From contig DATFMP010000091.1 in NCBI GenBank assembly GCA_035266845.1, positions 1-43,633 on the forward strand: a DNA stretch of 43,633 nt, given 5' to 3'. This stretch comes from DATFMP01 sp035266845. GTDB taxonomy: Bacteria; SAR324; JACQKK01. Position numbers and translations under genes: made by a program. The notes beneath the pieces are model-generated. The model was not told the origin of the DNA. It did no database searches and worked only from the letters and a program-made list of their open reading frames with translations. This document shows, piece by piece, positions 16,412-23,909 of the stretch (within the stretch, counting starts at the first letter, position 1; every line of letters begins with the position of its first letter).

Positions 16412-17170
16412 ATGAGTGCACTGGATCGATGGCGAGGCAAGGTGGCCCTGGTGACCGGCGCATCGAGCGGCATCGGTGAGGCCATCGCCCATGCCCTGGC
16501 CGGCGCCGGGCTCAAGGTGGTCGTGGCCGCGCGGCGCGCCGAGCGCCTGACCCGCGTGGTGGAGGCCATCGCCCAGCAGGGCGGCGAGGCCGTGGCCATC
16601 CCCGCGGACATGGGCAACGAGGCCTCGATCCGCGCCCTCTTCGCCGCCGTGCGCGAGCGTTGGGGCGGCCTGGACGTGGCCGTGAACAATGCCGGCACGG
16701 GCGCCATGGCCGCCTTCAGCGAGGGCGACGCAGCCTCGTGGCGCGCGATCCTGGACGTGAACGTGCTGGGCGTCTCCCTGTGCGTGCAGGAAGCGCTGAA
16801 GGCTATGGCAGGCAAGGCGGAAGGGCAGATCGTGAACCTCTCCTCCATCTATGCCCACCGTCCGCAGGTGCCCAACTTCTCCTACTACCAAGCCTCCAAG
16901 TTCGCCGTGAAGGCGCTCACGGATACCCTGCGCGCCGAGCTGCACGCGGCCAAGAGCCCCGTGCGCGTGGCCATGGTTTCGCCCGGACTGACGGCCACGG
17001 AGTTCCGCGAGAAAGCGACCGACGGCAAGTTCAGCTACGAGTCGTACTTCAAGGACTTTCACCCCCTGCTGCCGGAGGACGTAGCCCAGGCGGTGCTGTA
17101 CATCCTCTCCACCCCGCCCTACGTGCAGGTGCACGACGTGCTGCTCTCTCCGATGGGCCAGGGGCTGTAA
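16412..17170 (+). CDS. Short-chain dehydrogenase/reductase (SDR)
   Basis: NAD(P)-dependent oxidoreductase of 252 residues with a classical SDR motif set: TGASSGIG at 15-22, NNAG at 92-95, catalytic Ser in NLSS (144-145), and Y159xxxK163 in YYQASK. ARR after the second strand suggests NADP preference. The ATG at 16412 follows a GAGGAG ribosome site and begins with the conserved fold. It is the third gene of the 14501-17170 run. The pattern is typical of many carbonyl reductases, so no substrate is offered. It is convergent with livF, 109 bases away. Confidence 0.9.
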   Translation: MSALDRWRGKVALVTGASSGIGEAIAHALAGAGLKVVVAARRAERLTRVVEAIAQQGGEAVAIPADMGNEASIRALFAAVRERWGGLDVAVNNAGTGAMAAFSEGDAASWRAILDVNVLGVSLCVQEALKAMAGKAEGQIVNLSSIYAHRPQVPNFSYYQASKFAVKALTDTLRAELHAAKSPVRVAMVSPGLTATEFREKATDGKFSYESYFKDFHPLLPEDVAQAVLYILSTPPYVQVHDVLLSPMGQGL

Positions 17171-17279
17171 CCGCAGCGCACCGCATCCGGCGGGGTCCAG
17201 CGGCAGGCCATGGCCCCGGGCCCCTGTCGTACGCGGGGAATCTCGCGGCGGACTTGGCGCAGAGTGTGGGAGGGATGCC

Positions 17280-17987
17280 CTACATCACCATCAGGTACTT
17301 CTCGGCGATCTCCGGGGAGCCTTCGAACTCGGCCAGCGTGCCGGAGAACACGGTGACGCCCCTGTCGATCACGTAGATGCGGTCCGCCGTCTCGTGCACG
17401 AGGTGCAGGTGCTGCTCGGAGATGAGCATGGAGACGCCGGTGGCCTTCAGTTCATTGACGGCTTGCACCACCTGCTGCGCCACCAGCGGCGCCAGCCCCT
17501 CGTGCGGCTCGTCCAGCAGCAGCAGGGCCGGGTTGGTGAGCAGCGAGCGGCCGATGGCCAGCATCTGCTGCTGCCCGCCTGAGAGGTTGCCCGCCAGCCG
17601 TCCGCGGAACTCGCGCAGGGCCGGAAACAGCTCGTAGACGCGCTCCACCGTCCAGGGCCGGGCGATCCCCTTGCCGTAGGAGCGGGGCACGACGAGGTTC
17701 TCCGCCACGGTGAGGGTGGGGAAGACGCGGCGGTCCTCCGGCACGTAGCCGATGCCGCGGCGCACCACCTGGTGCGGCGGCAGGCCGCTCAGCTCCTCGT
17801 CATGGAAGCGCACGCTGCCGCCGGTGACGTGGATCTGGTCGTGTACGATGGCGCGCATGGTGCTGGACTTGCCGGCCCCGTTGCGGCCGATCAGGCACAC
17901 GGCTTCGCCCTCGGCGATGGTCAGGCTCACCCCGTGCAGGGCCTCGCTATGACCATAGGCGGCATGGACGTTGTCCAGCGTCAGCAC
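17280..17987 (-). CDS. livF: Branched-chain amino acid-type ABC transporter ATP-binding protein LivF
   Basis: Second ATPase of the importer, 235 residues. It carries Walker A GRNGAGKSS (about 33-41), the ABC signature NLSGGQQQM and Walker B LLLLDEPHEGLAP, followed by a switch His in ISEQHLHLVHE. The start is a GTG at 17987, three bases past the livG stop, with GGAGGG upstream inside livG. It is the last gene of the livKHMGF operon and is convergent with the SDR gene. The GYVPEDRRVFPTLTV segment is characteristic of LivF. Confidence 0.94.
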   Translation of the reverse strand: MLTLDNVHAAYGHSEALHGVSLTIAEGEAVCLIGRNGAGKSSTMRAIVHDQIHVTGGSVRFHDEELSGLPPHQVVRRGIGYVPEDRRVFPTLTVAENLVVPRSYGKGIARPWTVERVYELFPALREFRGRLAGNLSGGQQQMLAIGRSLLTNPALLLLDEPHEGLAPLVAQQVVQAVNELKATGVSMLISEQHLHLVHETADRIYVIDRGVTVFSGTLAEFEGSPEIAEKYLMVM

Positions 17988-17990
17988 GGC

Positions 17991-18749
17991 TCAGCGCCCT
18001 CCCAGGTAGATCTCCTGCACATCCGCATTGGCGGCGATCTCCGCCGGCAGGCCCTCGGCAAAGACCCGGCCGAGCGCCATCACGGTGATCGTGTCCGCCG
18101 CCTTGAACACCACGTCGATGTCGTGCTCCACGAAGATCAGCGTCAGGCTGCGCTGGCGTACCTCGCGCAACACCAAGTCGATCAGGTCGTGCCGCTCGTG
18201 CAGGCCCATGCCGGCCGTGGGCTCGTCCAGCAGCAGCAGTTGCGGTTGGGTGGCCAGCACCATGCCGAACTCCAGGCGCTTGCGGTCGCCGTGCGAAATG
18301 TCCTCGACCGGCTGATCGGCCAGGTGCGAGAGCTCGATGCGCTCCAGGTCCGCCATCACCGCATCGCGCATGGCGCGCAGGCGACGCGCGCTGAGGCTGA
18401 ACCAGTGCCGCGAGGCGCTGTTGTGCGCGGTGAGCATGTTCTCGTACACCGTCATGCGCCGGAACGTGCTGCTGATCTGGAACGTGCGTCCCACGCCCAG
18501 GGCGGCCATCTGGTGGGGGTAGTAGCCGTTCAGGCGGCGCCCCCGCAGCTTTACGTCTCCCGTATCGCCGGCGAGCTGCCCGCCCAGCACGTTGATGAGC
18601 GTGGTCTTGCCCGCGCCATTGGGACCGATGATGGCGCGCACCTCGCCGGGCCACACGTCCAGGTCCACCCCGGAGAGGGCCAGGAAGCGTCCGAAGGCCT
18701 TTCTCAGCCCCCGCACGCTCATCAGGGGCTCGCCCGTGCGCTCAGCCAT
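17991..18749 (-). CDS. livG: Branched-chain amino acid-type ABC transporter ATP-binding protein LivG
   Basis: First ATPase of the importer, 252 residues, with Walker A GPNGAGKTT and Walker B LLLLDEPTAGM. The LivG-type signature region is ISHGDRKRLEFG in place of a plain LSGGQ, which is normal for this family. GRTFQISSTFRRMTVYENML is the Q-loop region. The closing AEGLPAEIAANADVQEIYLGG is the typical LivG tail. It overlaps livM by eight bases, so translation is coupled. Confidence 0.94.
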   Translation of the reverse strand: MAERTGEPLMSVRGLRKAFGRFLALSGVDLDVWPGEVRAIIGPNGAGKTTLINVLGGQLAGDTGDVKLRGRRLNGYYPHQMAALGVGRTFQISSTFRRMTVYENMLTAHNSASRHWFSLSARRLRAMRDAVMADLERIELSHLADQPVEDISHGDRKRLEFGMVLATQPQLLLLDEPTAGMGLHERHDLIDLVLREVRQRSLTLIFVEHDIDVVFKAADTITVMALGRVFAEGLPAEIAANADVQEIYLGGR

Positions 18750-19740
18750 CCCGCCCTCCCCGCCCGAGACTCAGCAGGCGCTGCACCATCCCTGAAATGC
18801 CGGAGGGCGAGAGCAGAATCACGGCCATCAGGATCAGGCCGATGACGAGCTGCCAGTATTGGAAATAGTGCGAGATCAGATTGTCCAGCACCTTGTAGAG
18901 CAGGGCGCCATAGATGCCGGCGGCGAAGCTGTACAGCCCGCCCAGCAGCACCATTACCAGCCCATCCACCGTGATCAGCACGCCCACGTAGTCCGGAAAC
19001 ACGTTGCCCTGGAACACACCGAAGAGCGTGCCCGCGATGCCGCAAACGAAGCCAGAGAGCACGAACGCGATGAGCTGCACGCGCTTGCGCCCATGGCCGA
19101 TTGCCGCCGCACGCGCGGGGTTCTGCCCTACCGCGCGGATGGTGAGGCCCAGCGGCGAGTGCACCACGCGCCACAGAAACAGCATGCCTGCTGTGACCAC
19201 GCCGAGCACGACCACGCCGTACACGCCCGGGCTCAGCCCCAGCATGGACGGTACGTAGCCGCTGATGCCCGAATCGCCGCCGGTGAAGTCGAACCACTGG
19301 AACACCACCGCGTAGACCACCTCGGCACAGGCCAGGGTCAGCATGGCCGCGTAGATCGCCGTGAGCTGCACGCACAGAAAGCCAAACACCAGTGCGAACA
19401 GGGCGCTGGTGAATGGCCCCAACAAAATGCCCAGCCACATCGGCCAGCCGAAGCGCGCGATGGCGATGGCCATGCCGTAGGCCGCGATGCCGAAGTACAG
19501 GGCATGCCCGAAGGAGACGATGCCGCTGTAGCTCAACAGCAGGTTCAGGCCGCTGGCAAACAGGGCGAAGATCATCACTTCGGTGAGCGTGAACACCACC
19601 AGCGGCGGCAGCGTCAGCAGCGCCACCGCGGTGACCGCGACCACCAGGGCCGTGAGGCGCCAATGGATGCGATACGGATCCCGCAGGGCCGTTGCCTGGG
19701 ATGCCACCGCCCCGGCCATCGTTGCGTCGCGCTCCGTCAT
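18742..19740 (-). CDS. livM: Branched-chain amino acid-type ABC transporter permease LivM
   Basis: Permease half of the importer, 332 residues, nearly all hydrophobic. Family markers are LLSYSGIVSFGHALYFGIAAYG, cut here to LLSYSGIVSFGHAL near residue 70, and DFTGGDSGISGY further on. GFVCGIAGTLFGVFQGNVFP follows in the last third. The ATG at 19740 lies five bases past the livH stop. It is only distantly similar to the LivM at 516-1526, so the two importers probably differ in substrate. Confidence 0.93.
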   Translation of the reverse strand: MTERDATMAGAVASQATALRDPYRIHWRLTALVVAVTAVALLTLPPLVVFTLTEVMIFALFASGLNLLLSYSGIVSFGHALYFGIAAYGMAIAIARFGWPMWLGILLGPFTSALFALVFGFLCVQLTAIYAAMLTLACAEVVYAVVFQWFDFTGGDSGISGYVPSMLGLSPGVYGVVVLGVVTAGMLFLWRVVHSPLGLTIRAVGQNPARAAAIGHGRKRVQLIAFVLSGFVCGIAGTLFGVFQGNVFPDYVGVLITVDGLVMVLLGGLYSFAAGIYGALLYKVLDNLISHYFQYWQLVIGLILMAVILLSPSGISGMVQRLLSLGRGGRDG

Positions 19741-19745
19741 GGCTG

Positions 19746-20609
19746 CTACTCCGCTGTGCGGCGCAGGCTGCGCGCCAGCAGCACCACCGCCATCAGCAGG
19801 AAGATCAGCACCATGGAGAGCCGCGGTGCATAGAGCAGCCCCAGCGCCTTCAGCACGCCCACGGCGAGGGCCCCGGCCAGGGCGCCATACAAATTGCCCA
19901 GGCCGCCGATCACCACCACGATGAAGGCAGGCACGATGATGCGGGCGTCCAGCAGGTAGTTGATCGTCTCGAAGGCCGCCATCAGTCCGCCGGCCACGCC
20001 CGCCAGGAACGAGCCTGCCGCGAACACGGCCGTGAACACATGCGCTTGGTTGATGCCGAGCAACGCCACCATGCCTCGGTCGTCCGTCGCGGCACGCAGC
20101 ACGATGCCCGCCCGCGTGAAGCGCAGCGTGGCCCAGATCACCGCCAGCACCAGCACGCCCGCACCCACCATGGCCAACTGATACACGGGCAGGTAGGTGC
20201 CGTGCACCACCAGCGCGCCGGCCAGGGGGCGTGGCAGCGGCACGGACAGGTCATCCAGGCCCCAGAAGAACTTGACCACGTCGCGCACCACCAGCACCGC
20301 GGCGACCGTCATCACGAGCTGCATCAACTCCTCCTGGCCGTAGACACGACGCAGGATCAGCACCTCGAACAGCAGGCCCACGACGGCCACGATCAGCCCG
20401 CAGAGCAGGATGGTGCCGTAGAAGCCGAGCACCGTGCCCTGGGCCAGATACGGATAGAGCTGGTACGTGAGAAACGCCCCCAGCATGTAGAACGAGCCGT
20501 GGGCGAAGTTGACGATCCGCGAGACGCCAAAGATCAGCGTCAGCCCTGAGGCGATTAGGAAGAGCCCCACCCCTTCCATCAGCCCTTGCAGCACCTGTAC
20601 GAGGAGCAT
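19746..20609 (-). CDS. livH: Branched-chain amino acid-type ABC transporter permease LivH
   Basis: Permease half of 287 residues with the LivH hallmark SGLTLIFGVSRIVNFAHGSF near residues 22-41 and GGLGNLYGALAGALAVG near 240. The ATG at 20609 begins MLLVQVLQGLM. It follows the binding-protein gene across a 104-base spacer that contains a long hairpin, which suggests that fewer transcripts reach the permease and ATPase genes than the binding-protein gene. Confidence 0.93.
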   Translation of the reverse strand: MLLVQVLQGLMEGVGLFLIASGLTLIFGVSRIVNFAHGSFYMLGAFLTYQLYPYLAQGTVLGFYGTILLCGLIVAVVGLLFEVLILRRVYGQEELMQLVMTVAAVLVVRDVVKFFWGLDDLSVPLPRPLAGALVVHGTYLPVYQLAMVGAGVLVLAVIWATLRFTRAGIVLRAATDDRGMVALLGINQAHVFTAVFAAGSFLAGVAGGLMAAFETINYLLDARIIVPAFIVVVIGGLGNLYGALAGALAVGVLKALGLLYAPRLSMVLIFLLMAVVLLARSLRRTAE

Positions 20610-20636
20610 GGAGCACCGTCCGTGCCGGGTGAGGGT

Positions 20637-20666
20637 GCGCGGCGCCGCTTTATAGCGGCACCGCGC
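20637..20666 (-). terminator. Intercistronic hairpin between livK and livH
   Basis: A stem of 13 pairs with one mismatch and a TTAT loop; the inner arm is GCCGCT/AGCGGC at 20644-20649 and 20654-20659. There is no T-tract, so it is more likely a partial terminator or 3' stabiliser than a full stop. Such hairpins behind binding-protein genes commonly raise binding protein relative to membrane subunits; that role here is inference. Confidence 0.5.
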
Positions 20667-20713
20667 GGTGACTCACGGGTAGGCCCCCCGACTGAGCGGG
20701 GAGCCCTGGCACA

Positions 20714-21973
20714 TCAAGACTTCTTCGCTTTCTCGCGGAGCTCCTTCACGACACTCGCCGGCGGCATCAGCAGGTCACCCGAGATGCGGTCCACGTCCAC
20801 CATGATGGGGAACGGGTACTCGGGCGTCTTCTTGGTCACACCGATGAACACCGGAGAATCCCACGTGTTGTCCAACTTGCGCATCTTCAGCGGACCGCGC
20901 AGGCTGTCGAACTTCATGCCGGCCAGCGCGTTGCGCAGTTTCGCGGGGTTGGTGCTGTGCGCCTTCTCGATGCCGTCCTTGATGATGTACATGGCATCAT
21001 AGGCCAGCACGCCCCAGTCCGCCGGATACTCCCCGCCGTAGGCCGCGCGGTACTTCTTGATGAAGGCCTTGGCCTTGGCGTTGTGCAGGGCGTAGAAGGG
21101 AGCCCGCGCCCAGCCGTACACGCCGTCGGGAATCTCCGGCCCAAGAGACATAAGGGCCTCGGTGCTGAGGAAGGTCAGCAGCTTGGTGCGCTGCAGGAAG
21201 CCGTAGGCCTCGCCCTGCTTGATCATGGAGACCGTTCCGCCGCCGAACATCACCGCCATCACCGCGTCCGGCTTCTCTGCCAAGGCGGCCGTGATGTACG
21301 AGGTCAGGTTGGTCTCTCCCACGCGCGGCCAGAGTTCCTTGGCGATCTTCACGCTGGGCTTGAGCTTCTTGAGCTCGTCCACGAACACCTGCACCGTGAC
21401 ACGCCCCCACTCGTAGTCCAGGCCCATGGTGACGATGGTGTTCCAGGGCTGCTTGGCGGCATATTCGGCGAGCGCCTTGCCCTCAATCAGCGTGTGTGGC
21501 TGGGTCTCAAAGACGTAGGGGTTGTCCTCGTCGATCGTGGCCCGGTGCGAGCCGGCCAGGGCGCTGAACAGCGGCACCTTGTACTGCTTGGCGATAGGCG
21601 CCACGGCCATGTAGATCGAGCTGCTGCACGGCCCCGTCAGCACATCCACGTGCTCGGAAAGAATCAGGTCGCGCGCCTGCTTGGCGCCTTCATCGGGCTT
21701 GGTCTTGGAGTCGCGGTAGATCACTTCGAGCGGGCGGCCCATCACCCCGCCACCTTTGTTGATCTCCTCGGTGGCCAGCTTCATGGCCTTGACCGCATAC
21801 GAGGTGAGCCCCGCACACGCGCCCGTGATCCCGCCAACGTAACCGATCTTGATGGGCTTGCCCGCCGCCTCGGCCGTGCCGGTCAGTGCCAAGCCGCCCC
21901 CGACCGCCAGGGCCAGGCTGGCGATACCCACGACTGCCCCTCGAACCCACCCAGTGCTTCTGTGCCAATTCAT
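20714..21973 (-). CDS. livK: Branched-chain amino acid-type ABC transporter substrate-binding protein
   Basis: Periplasmic binding protein of 419 residues, first gene of the livKHMGF operon. The ATG at 21973 is chosen over one 51 bases upstream because AGAGGGG lies before it and it starts a good signal peptide: WHRSTGWVRG, then the hydrophobic VVGIASLALAVGGGLALTG, with a TAEA-AG cleavage-like site near residue 36. The mature protein begins KPIKIGYVGGITGACAG. MGRPLEVIYRDSKTKPDEGA and GPCSSSIYMAVAPI are typical of the fold, and GWARAPFYALHN lies in the C-terminal lobe. The family (Leu/Ile/Val, amide, urea and aromatic-acid binding) is broad. The nearby CoA-ligase and crotonase genes hint at an organic acid. 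Confidence 0.92.
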   Translation of the reverse strand: MNWHRSTGWVRGAVVGIASLALAVGGGLALTGTAEAAGKPIKIGYVGGITGACAGLTSYAVKAMKLATEEINKGGGVMGRPLEVIYRDSKTKPDEGAKQARDLILSEHVDVLTGPCSSSIYMAVAPIAKQYKVPLFSALAGSHRATIDEDNPYVFETQPHTLIEGKALAEYAAKQPWNTIVTMGLDYEWGRVTVQVFVDELKKLKPSVKIAKELWPRVGETNLTSYITAALAEKPDAVMAVMFGGGTVSMIKQGEAYGFLQRTKLLTFLSTEALMSLGPEIPDGVYGWARAPFYALHNAKAKAFIKKYRAAYGGEYPADWGVLAYDAMYIIKDGIEKAHSTNPAKLRNALAGMKFDSLRGPLKMRKLDNTWDSPVFIGVTKKTPEYPFPIMVDVDRISGDLLMPPASVVKELREKAKKS

Positions 21974-22077
21974 GGTGTATCCCCTCTGCGCGTTGAAAGC
22001 AGGGTGCCTGCTCGCGATCCCCACGTGAATGCCCCTGCCTTCGCCTAGTTGAGCGAGGACCCCTTCCTAGTATGAAC

Positions 22078-22091
22078 GGACTATTATGTCC
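22078..22091. promoter_or_regulatory. Possible operator palindrome between livK and a crotonase gene
   Basis: GGAC (22078-22081) and GTCC (22088-22091) flank an A/T core TATTAT in the divergent spacer between livK (left) and the crotonase gene (right). Both sides are A/T-rich compared with surroundings, as expected of a control region. No matching -35/-10 pair was convincing on either strand. The call is tentative. Confidence 0.25.
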
Positions 22092-22238
22092 ATTGCCCAC
22101 CATGCCCTATTGGCCGGGGTTCCGTCGCAATGCCGTGACAATCGGGGCGAAGCCAGCTAAGCAGAGCCGGAAGGCGGTGTGGCGCCTGCGCTGCCCGGCC
22201 ACTCAACTCACACCCTCAGCGGAGGCCTGGACCCGACC

Positions 22239-23036
22239 ATGGAATACGCAGACTTCAAGCACCTGCTCTTCGAGCGCAAGCAGCACGGCATCCTGCAGAT
22301 CACCCTCAACCGGCCCGAGAAGCTCAACGCCACCAACGCCCGGCTGCACTGGGAACTGACGCAGATCTGGCCCGTGGTGGACCGTGACGAGGAAACCCGC
22401 GTGGCCGTGATCACCGGCGCGGGACGCGCCTTCTCGGCCGGCGGCGACATGGAGATGATCGACGCGCAGACCAAGAACTTCAAGGCCATCACCAACGTGA
22501 TGAAGGAAGCCGCCGAGGTGGTCTACAGCATCGTCAACATGGACAAGCCCGTCATCTCCGCCATCAATGGCGTGGCCGTGGGCGCCGGACTGGCCGTGGC
22601 TCTGATGGCCGACGTGAGCATCATCGCCGAGGACGCCCGCTTCACCGATGGCCACCTGCGCCTGGGCGTGGGCGCGGGCGACCATGCGGCCATCGTCTGG
22701 CCGCTGCTGTGCGGCATGGCCAAGGCCAAGTACTACCTGCTCACCAGCGAATTCATCGACGGCAAGGAGGCCGAACGCATCGGGCTGGTCAGCCTGGCCG
22801 TGCCCCGCGAGCAGCTCATGGACAAGGCCATGGAAGTGGCAACCAAGCTCGCCACCGGCCCCCAATATGCGGTGCGTTGGACCAAGCGCGCACTCAACAA
22901 CTGGATCCGCATGGCCGGGCCGATCTTCGACAACTCCCTGGCCCTGGAGATGCTCAACTTCTTCGACGACGACGTCATCGAAGGCGCCAAGGCCGTGCGC
23001 GAAAAGCGTCCGCCCAAGTTCCCGTCGGCGCCGTAA
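22239..23036 (+). CDS. Enoyl-CoA hydratase/isomerase family protein with atypical active site
   Basis: Crotonase-fold protein of 265 residues. The ATG at 22239 has GGAGG upstream, and the conserved fold begins soon after. The oxyanion-hole segments are present: GRAFSAGGDM at 62-71 and INGVAVGAGLAVALMADVS from about 109. The residues where active hydratases keep two glutamates read FTDGHLRLGVGAGDHAAIVW: the first position is not Glu, and the second region offers D148 instead. It is therefore likely to catalyse a crotonase reaction other than plain hydration, such as isomerisation, hydrolysis or decarboxylation. It is divergent from the livK operon and 51 bases upstream of a second crotonase gene, so the two probably act on the same CoA-thioester route. 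Confidence 0.86.
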   Translation: MEYADFKHLLFERKQHGILQITLNRPEKLNATNARLHWELTQIWPVVDRDEETRVAVITGAGRAFSAGGDMEMIDAQTKNFKAITNVMKEAAEVVYSIVNMDKPVISAINGVAVGAGLAVALMADVSIIAEDARFTDGHLRLGVGAGDHAAIVWPLLCGMAKAKYYLLTSEFIDGKEAERIGLVSLAVPREQLMDKAMEVATKLATGPQYAVRWTKRALNNWIRMAGPIFDNSLALEMLNFFDDDVIEGAKAVREKRPPKFPSAP

Positions 23037-23043
23037 CCCCGCC

Positions 23044-23075
23044 GGGGGCGGGCGCTCCGGCGTGCGCCCGCCCCC
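23044..23075 (+). terminator. Strong hairpin between the two crotonase genes
   Basis: GGGGGCGGGCGC (23044-23055) and its exact complement (23064-23075) form a 12-base-pair stem with an 8-base loop. No T-tract follows. It starts seven bases after the first stop codon and ends 12 bases before the next start. It may reduce read-through into, or ribosome access to, the second gene. Confidence 0.45.
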
Positions 23076-23087
23076 TGACACCCCAGG

Positions 23088-23867
23088 ATGCCCATGAAAC
23101 CCCTGGTCACCCTCTCGCGGCAAGGTGCGGTGCTCCGTGTCACGCTCAACCGCCCCGAGCGCCGCAATGCCCTGGACGGACCCCTGGCGGAGGCCCTGGA
23201 CGCCGCCCTGGCCGAGGCCCTGGCAGACCCGCAGGCGCGCATCGTGGTGCTGGCGGGCGAGGGCCCCACGTTCTGCAGCGGCCTGGACCTGAGTGGGCAG
23301 GGCGAGGCCTTCCGGCGGACGCCGGGGAACGCGCTCTCTCCGTTCCAGTCTGTGGTGCGGCGGCTCATGGAGGCGACCCGGCCCGTGGTGGCGCGGCTAC
23401 ACGGCGGGGCGTTCGGTGCCGGGTTCGGGTTGATGCTCTGCTGCGACCTGGCCGTTGCCGCGGACGACACGCGCTTCGTGGTGAGCGAACTGCGCTTCGG
23501 ACTCCCGCCGACCTTGATTCCGTTGGTGCTGCACCACACGGGGCGGCTGGGCGCGGCACGGCACCTGCTCATGACGGGCGCGCCGTTCGATACGGCCACC
23601 GCACTGCAATGCGGCTTGGTGCACCGCATCGTACCGCCCAAGGGGCTCGATGCGGCCGTGGACGAGGCCTGTCGGGAGCTGATGGCCTGTGCACCCGGGG
23701 CCTTCGCGCAGGCACGCGAGATTCAGCGCCGCTTGCCCGAGCTGAGCTTTGCGGAGGGTCTGCGGGTCGTGGGCGAACGTCTGGAGGCAGCCCTGGACGG
23801 CGCCGAAGCGCGCGAAGGCCGTGAGGCTTGGCGCGAGGGACGGCCCCCGCGCTGGACGGAACCGTGA
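23088..23867 (+). CDS. Enoyl-CoA hydratase/isomerase family protein
   Basis: Second crotonase-fold protein, 259 residues. Oxyanion-hole segments are TFCSGLDLSG at 61-70 and LHGGAFGAGFGLMLCCDLAVA from residue 104. SELRFGLPPTLIPLVL contains E134, which matches the first catalytic glutamate. The second is not obvious; the pattern resembles methylglutaconyl-CoA or geranyl-type hydratases, which read VPATISPYV there. It is on the same strand as the preceding crotonase gene and converges on the CoA-ligase gene. It probably handles a CoA thioester made by that ligase (inference from neighbourhood). Confidence 0.87.
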   Translation: MPMKPLVTLSRQGAVLRVTLNRPERRNALDGPLAEALDAALAEALADPQARIVVLAGEGPTFCSGLDLSGQGEAFRRTPGNALSPFQSVVRRLMEATRPVVARLHGGAFGAGFGLMLCCDLAVAADDTRFVVSELRFGLPPTLIPLVLHHTGRLGAARHLLMTGAPFDTATALQCGLVHRIVPPKGLDAAVDEACRELMACAPGAFAQAREIQRRLPELSFAEGLRVVGERLEAALDGAEAREGREAWREGRPPRWTEP

Positions 23868-23889
23868 ACGCGCCCCGCTGAGCGCAGTC

Positions 23890-23909
23890 CGGCGCCCGCT
23901 CAGGCGCCG
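23890..23909. terminator. Weak hairpin between convergent genes
   Basis: CGGCGCC and GGCGCCG form a 7-base-pair stem with a 6-base loop where the crotonase gene (plus) meets the end of the CoA-ligase gene (minus). It overlaps the ligase stop codon. It could serve both directions, but there is no T-tract. Confidence 0.3.
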
